Assembly: GCA_026929865.2 (NCBI GenBank)
Contig: CM049398.1
Coordinates: 14,155,001-14,219,000 of the forward strand
DNA from: Hyperoplus lanceolatus
Lineage: Eukaryota; Chordata; Actinopteri; Uranoscopiformes; Ammodytidae
DNA: 64,000 nt
Reading direction: 5' to 3'
The notes under the pieces were generated by a model. It did no database searches, was not told the DNA's origin, and saw nothing but the letters and a program-made list of their open reading frames with translations. Shown here piece by piece: positions 63,441 to 64,000 of this stretch (its first letter is position 1; every line of letters begins with the position of its first letter). The position numbers and the translations under genes were made by a program.

Positions 63441-64000
63441 GGAATATCTTCCCATCCTTTGTCATGTTAAAAACAAGTCATTTTCAGACTGCTGTGGGGA
63501 ATATAAACTCGTGTTATGAGCAAAACTTGGTGCTACAACCGAAGCTACATGGGCGCTAACGCTAAAAATAAGACTCAGACGATAAAATAAACTAAAAATA
63601 CCACTAAAATCAGTGAAAAAAATATCTTCAAAGTTGACTTCCACACTATTAAGTTCCAATCCTTTGTCCTGTTAAAAACAAGGCATTTCCAGACTGGTGT
63701 GGGTAATATAATTATGTTTTTATGAGCAAAAGCTGAATGCTTGTCTCGAAGCTAGCTCGGAAGCTACCGGCTAAAAATACCACACAAATCAGTGAAAAAA
63801 TTATCTTCAAATTTGACTTCCACACTATTAAGTTCCAATCCTTTGTCCTGTTAAAAACGAGGCATTTTCAGACTGGTGTGGATAATAGAATTATGTTTTT
63901 ATGAGCAAAAGCTGATTGCTTGTCTCAAAGCTAGCTCGGAAGCTACCGGCTAAAAATACCACACAAATCAGTGAAAAAAATATCTTCAAATTTGACTTCC
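63440..64000. repeat. Tandem satellite-like array, period about 179 bp, continuing past the window end
   Basis: The word cacactattaagttccaatc starts at 63642 and again at 63821, and the next unit begins at the window edge. Units share ttgtcctgttaaaaac, gagcaaaagctga, gaagctaccggctaaaaata and aatcagtgaaaaa. The first unit (from about 63440) is more diverged and about 200 bp long. No coding capacity. Confidence 0.85.

Overview
The window is vertebrate nuclear DNA, almost certainly from a ray-finned fish and probably a percomorph teleost. It is AT-rich, full of long CA/TG and TA microsatellites, and carries many intron-split genes with GT-AG junctions. It also holds tRNA-derived SINEs, L2-type LINE tails and many short inverted-repeat DNA transposons of kinds common in teleosts. 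No operons, CRISPR arrays or prokaryotic features are present. All exon models below were made by eye. The four protein-coding models keep frame across every junction, but no database search was possible.

Region 1 (1-24.9 kb, + strand) is the 3' part of a roundabout receptor gene, best matched to robo3. Twenty-one exons run from the second half of Ig2 to the stop codon and encode 1,064 residues: Ig2 (part), Ig3, Ig4, three fibronectin III domains, a transmembrane segment and a cytoplasmic tail of about 450 residues with CC1-, CC2- and CC3-like motifs. The 5' exons lie outside the window. Introns hold microsatellites, a solo LTR, a TA-flanked DNA transposon and a SINE that ends about ten bases from a splice acceptor.

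Region 2 (24.9-31.96 kb) is a mostly featureless AT-rich spacer followed by lim2 (+ strand). This is a complete 173-residue, four-coding-exon lens membrane protein of the claudin/PMP22 superfamily.

Region 3 (32.0-37.5 kb) is a dense nest of DNA transposons with readable target-site duplications: a hAT element, a long-terminal-inverted-repeat element with a second transposon inside it, and a third family immediately downstream.

Region 4 (38.0-43.5 kb, - strand) is hspa8 (Hsc70), complete with eight coding exons and 651 residues. It has a long first intron containing palindromic repeats and a plausible promoter with a heat-shock element.

Region 5 (43.5-57.6 kb) is again repeat-rich. A 5'-truncated LINE sits inside one of two head-to-head copies of a small inverted-repeat element. 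It also contains a second TA-flanked transposon, more copies of the 9-bp-duplication family, a second SINE and a LINE 3' end.

Region 6 (57.6-61.5 kb, + strand) is a complete zpld1-like gene (zona pellucida domain, secreted/membrane type, 400-410 residues). The window ends in a tandem satellite-like array with a period of about 179 bp.

The four genes do not form a pathway: robo3 acts in axon guidance, lim2 in lens fibre membranes, hspa8 in general protein folding, and the zpld1-like protein probably in an extracellular matrix. The most interesting observations are CA/UG repeats sitting directly behind three robo3 splice donors, a SINE forming the 3' end of a robo3 intron, loss of the polyproline core in robo3 CC2, and several nested insertions whose empty sites can be read from sister copies. 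I found no convincing undescribed gene system.
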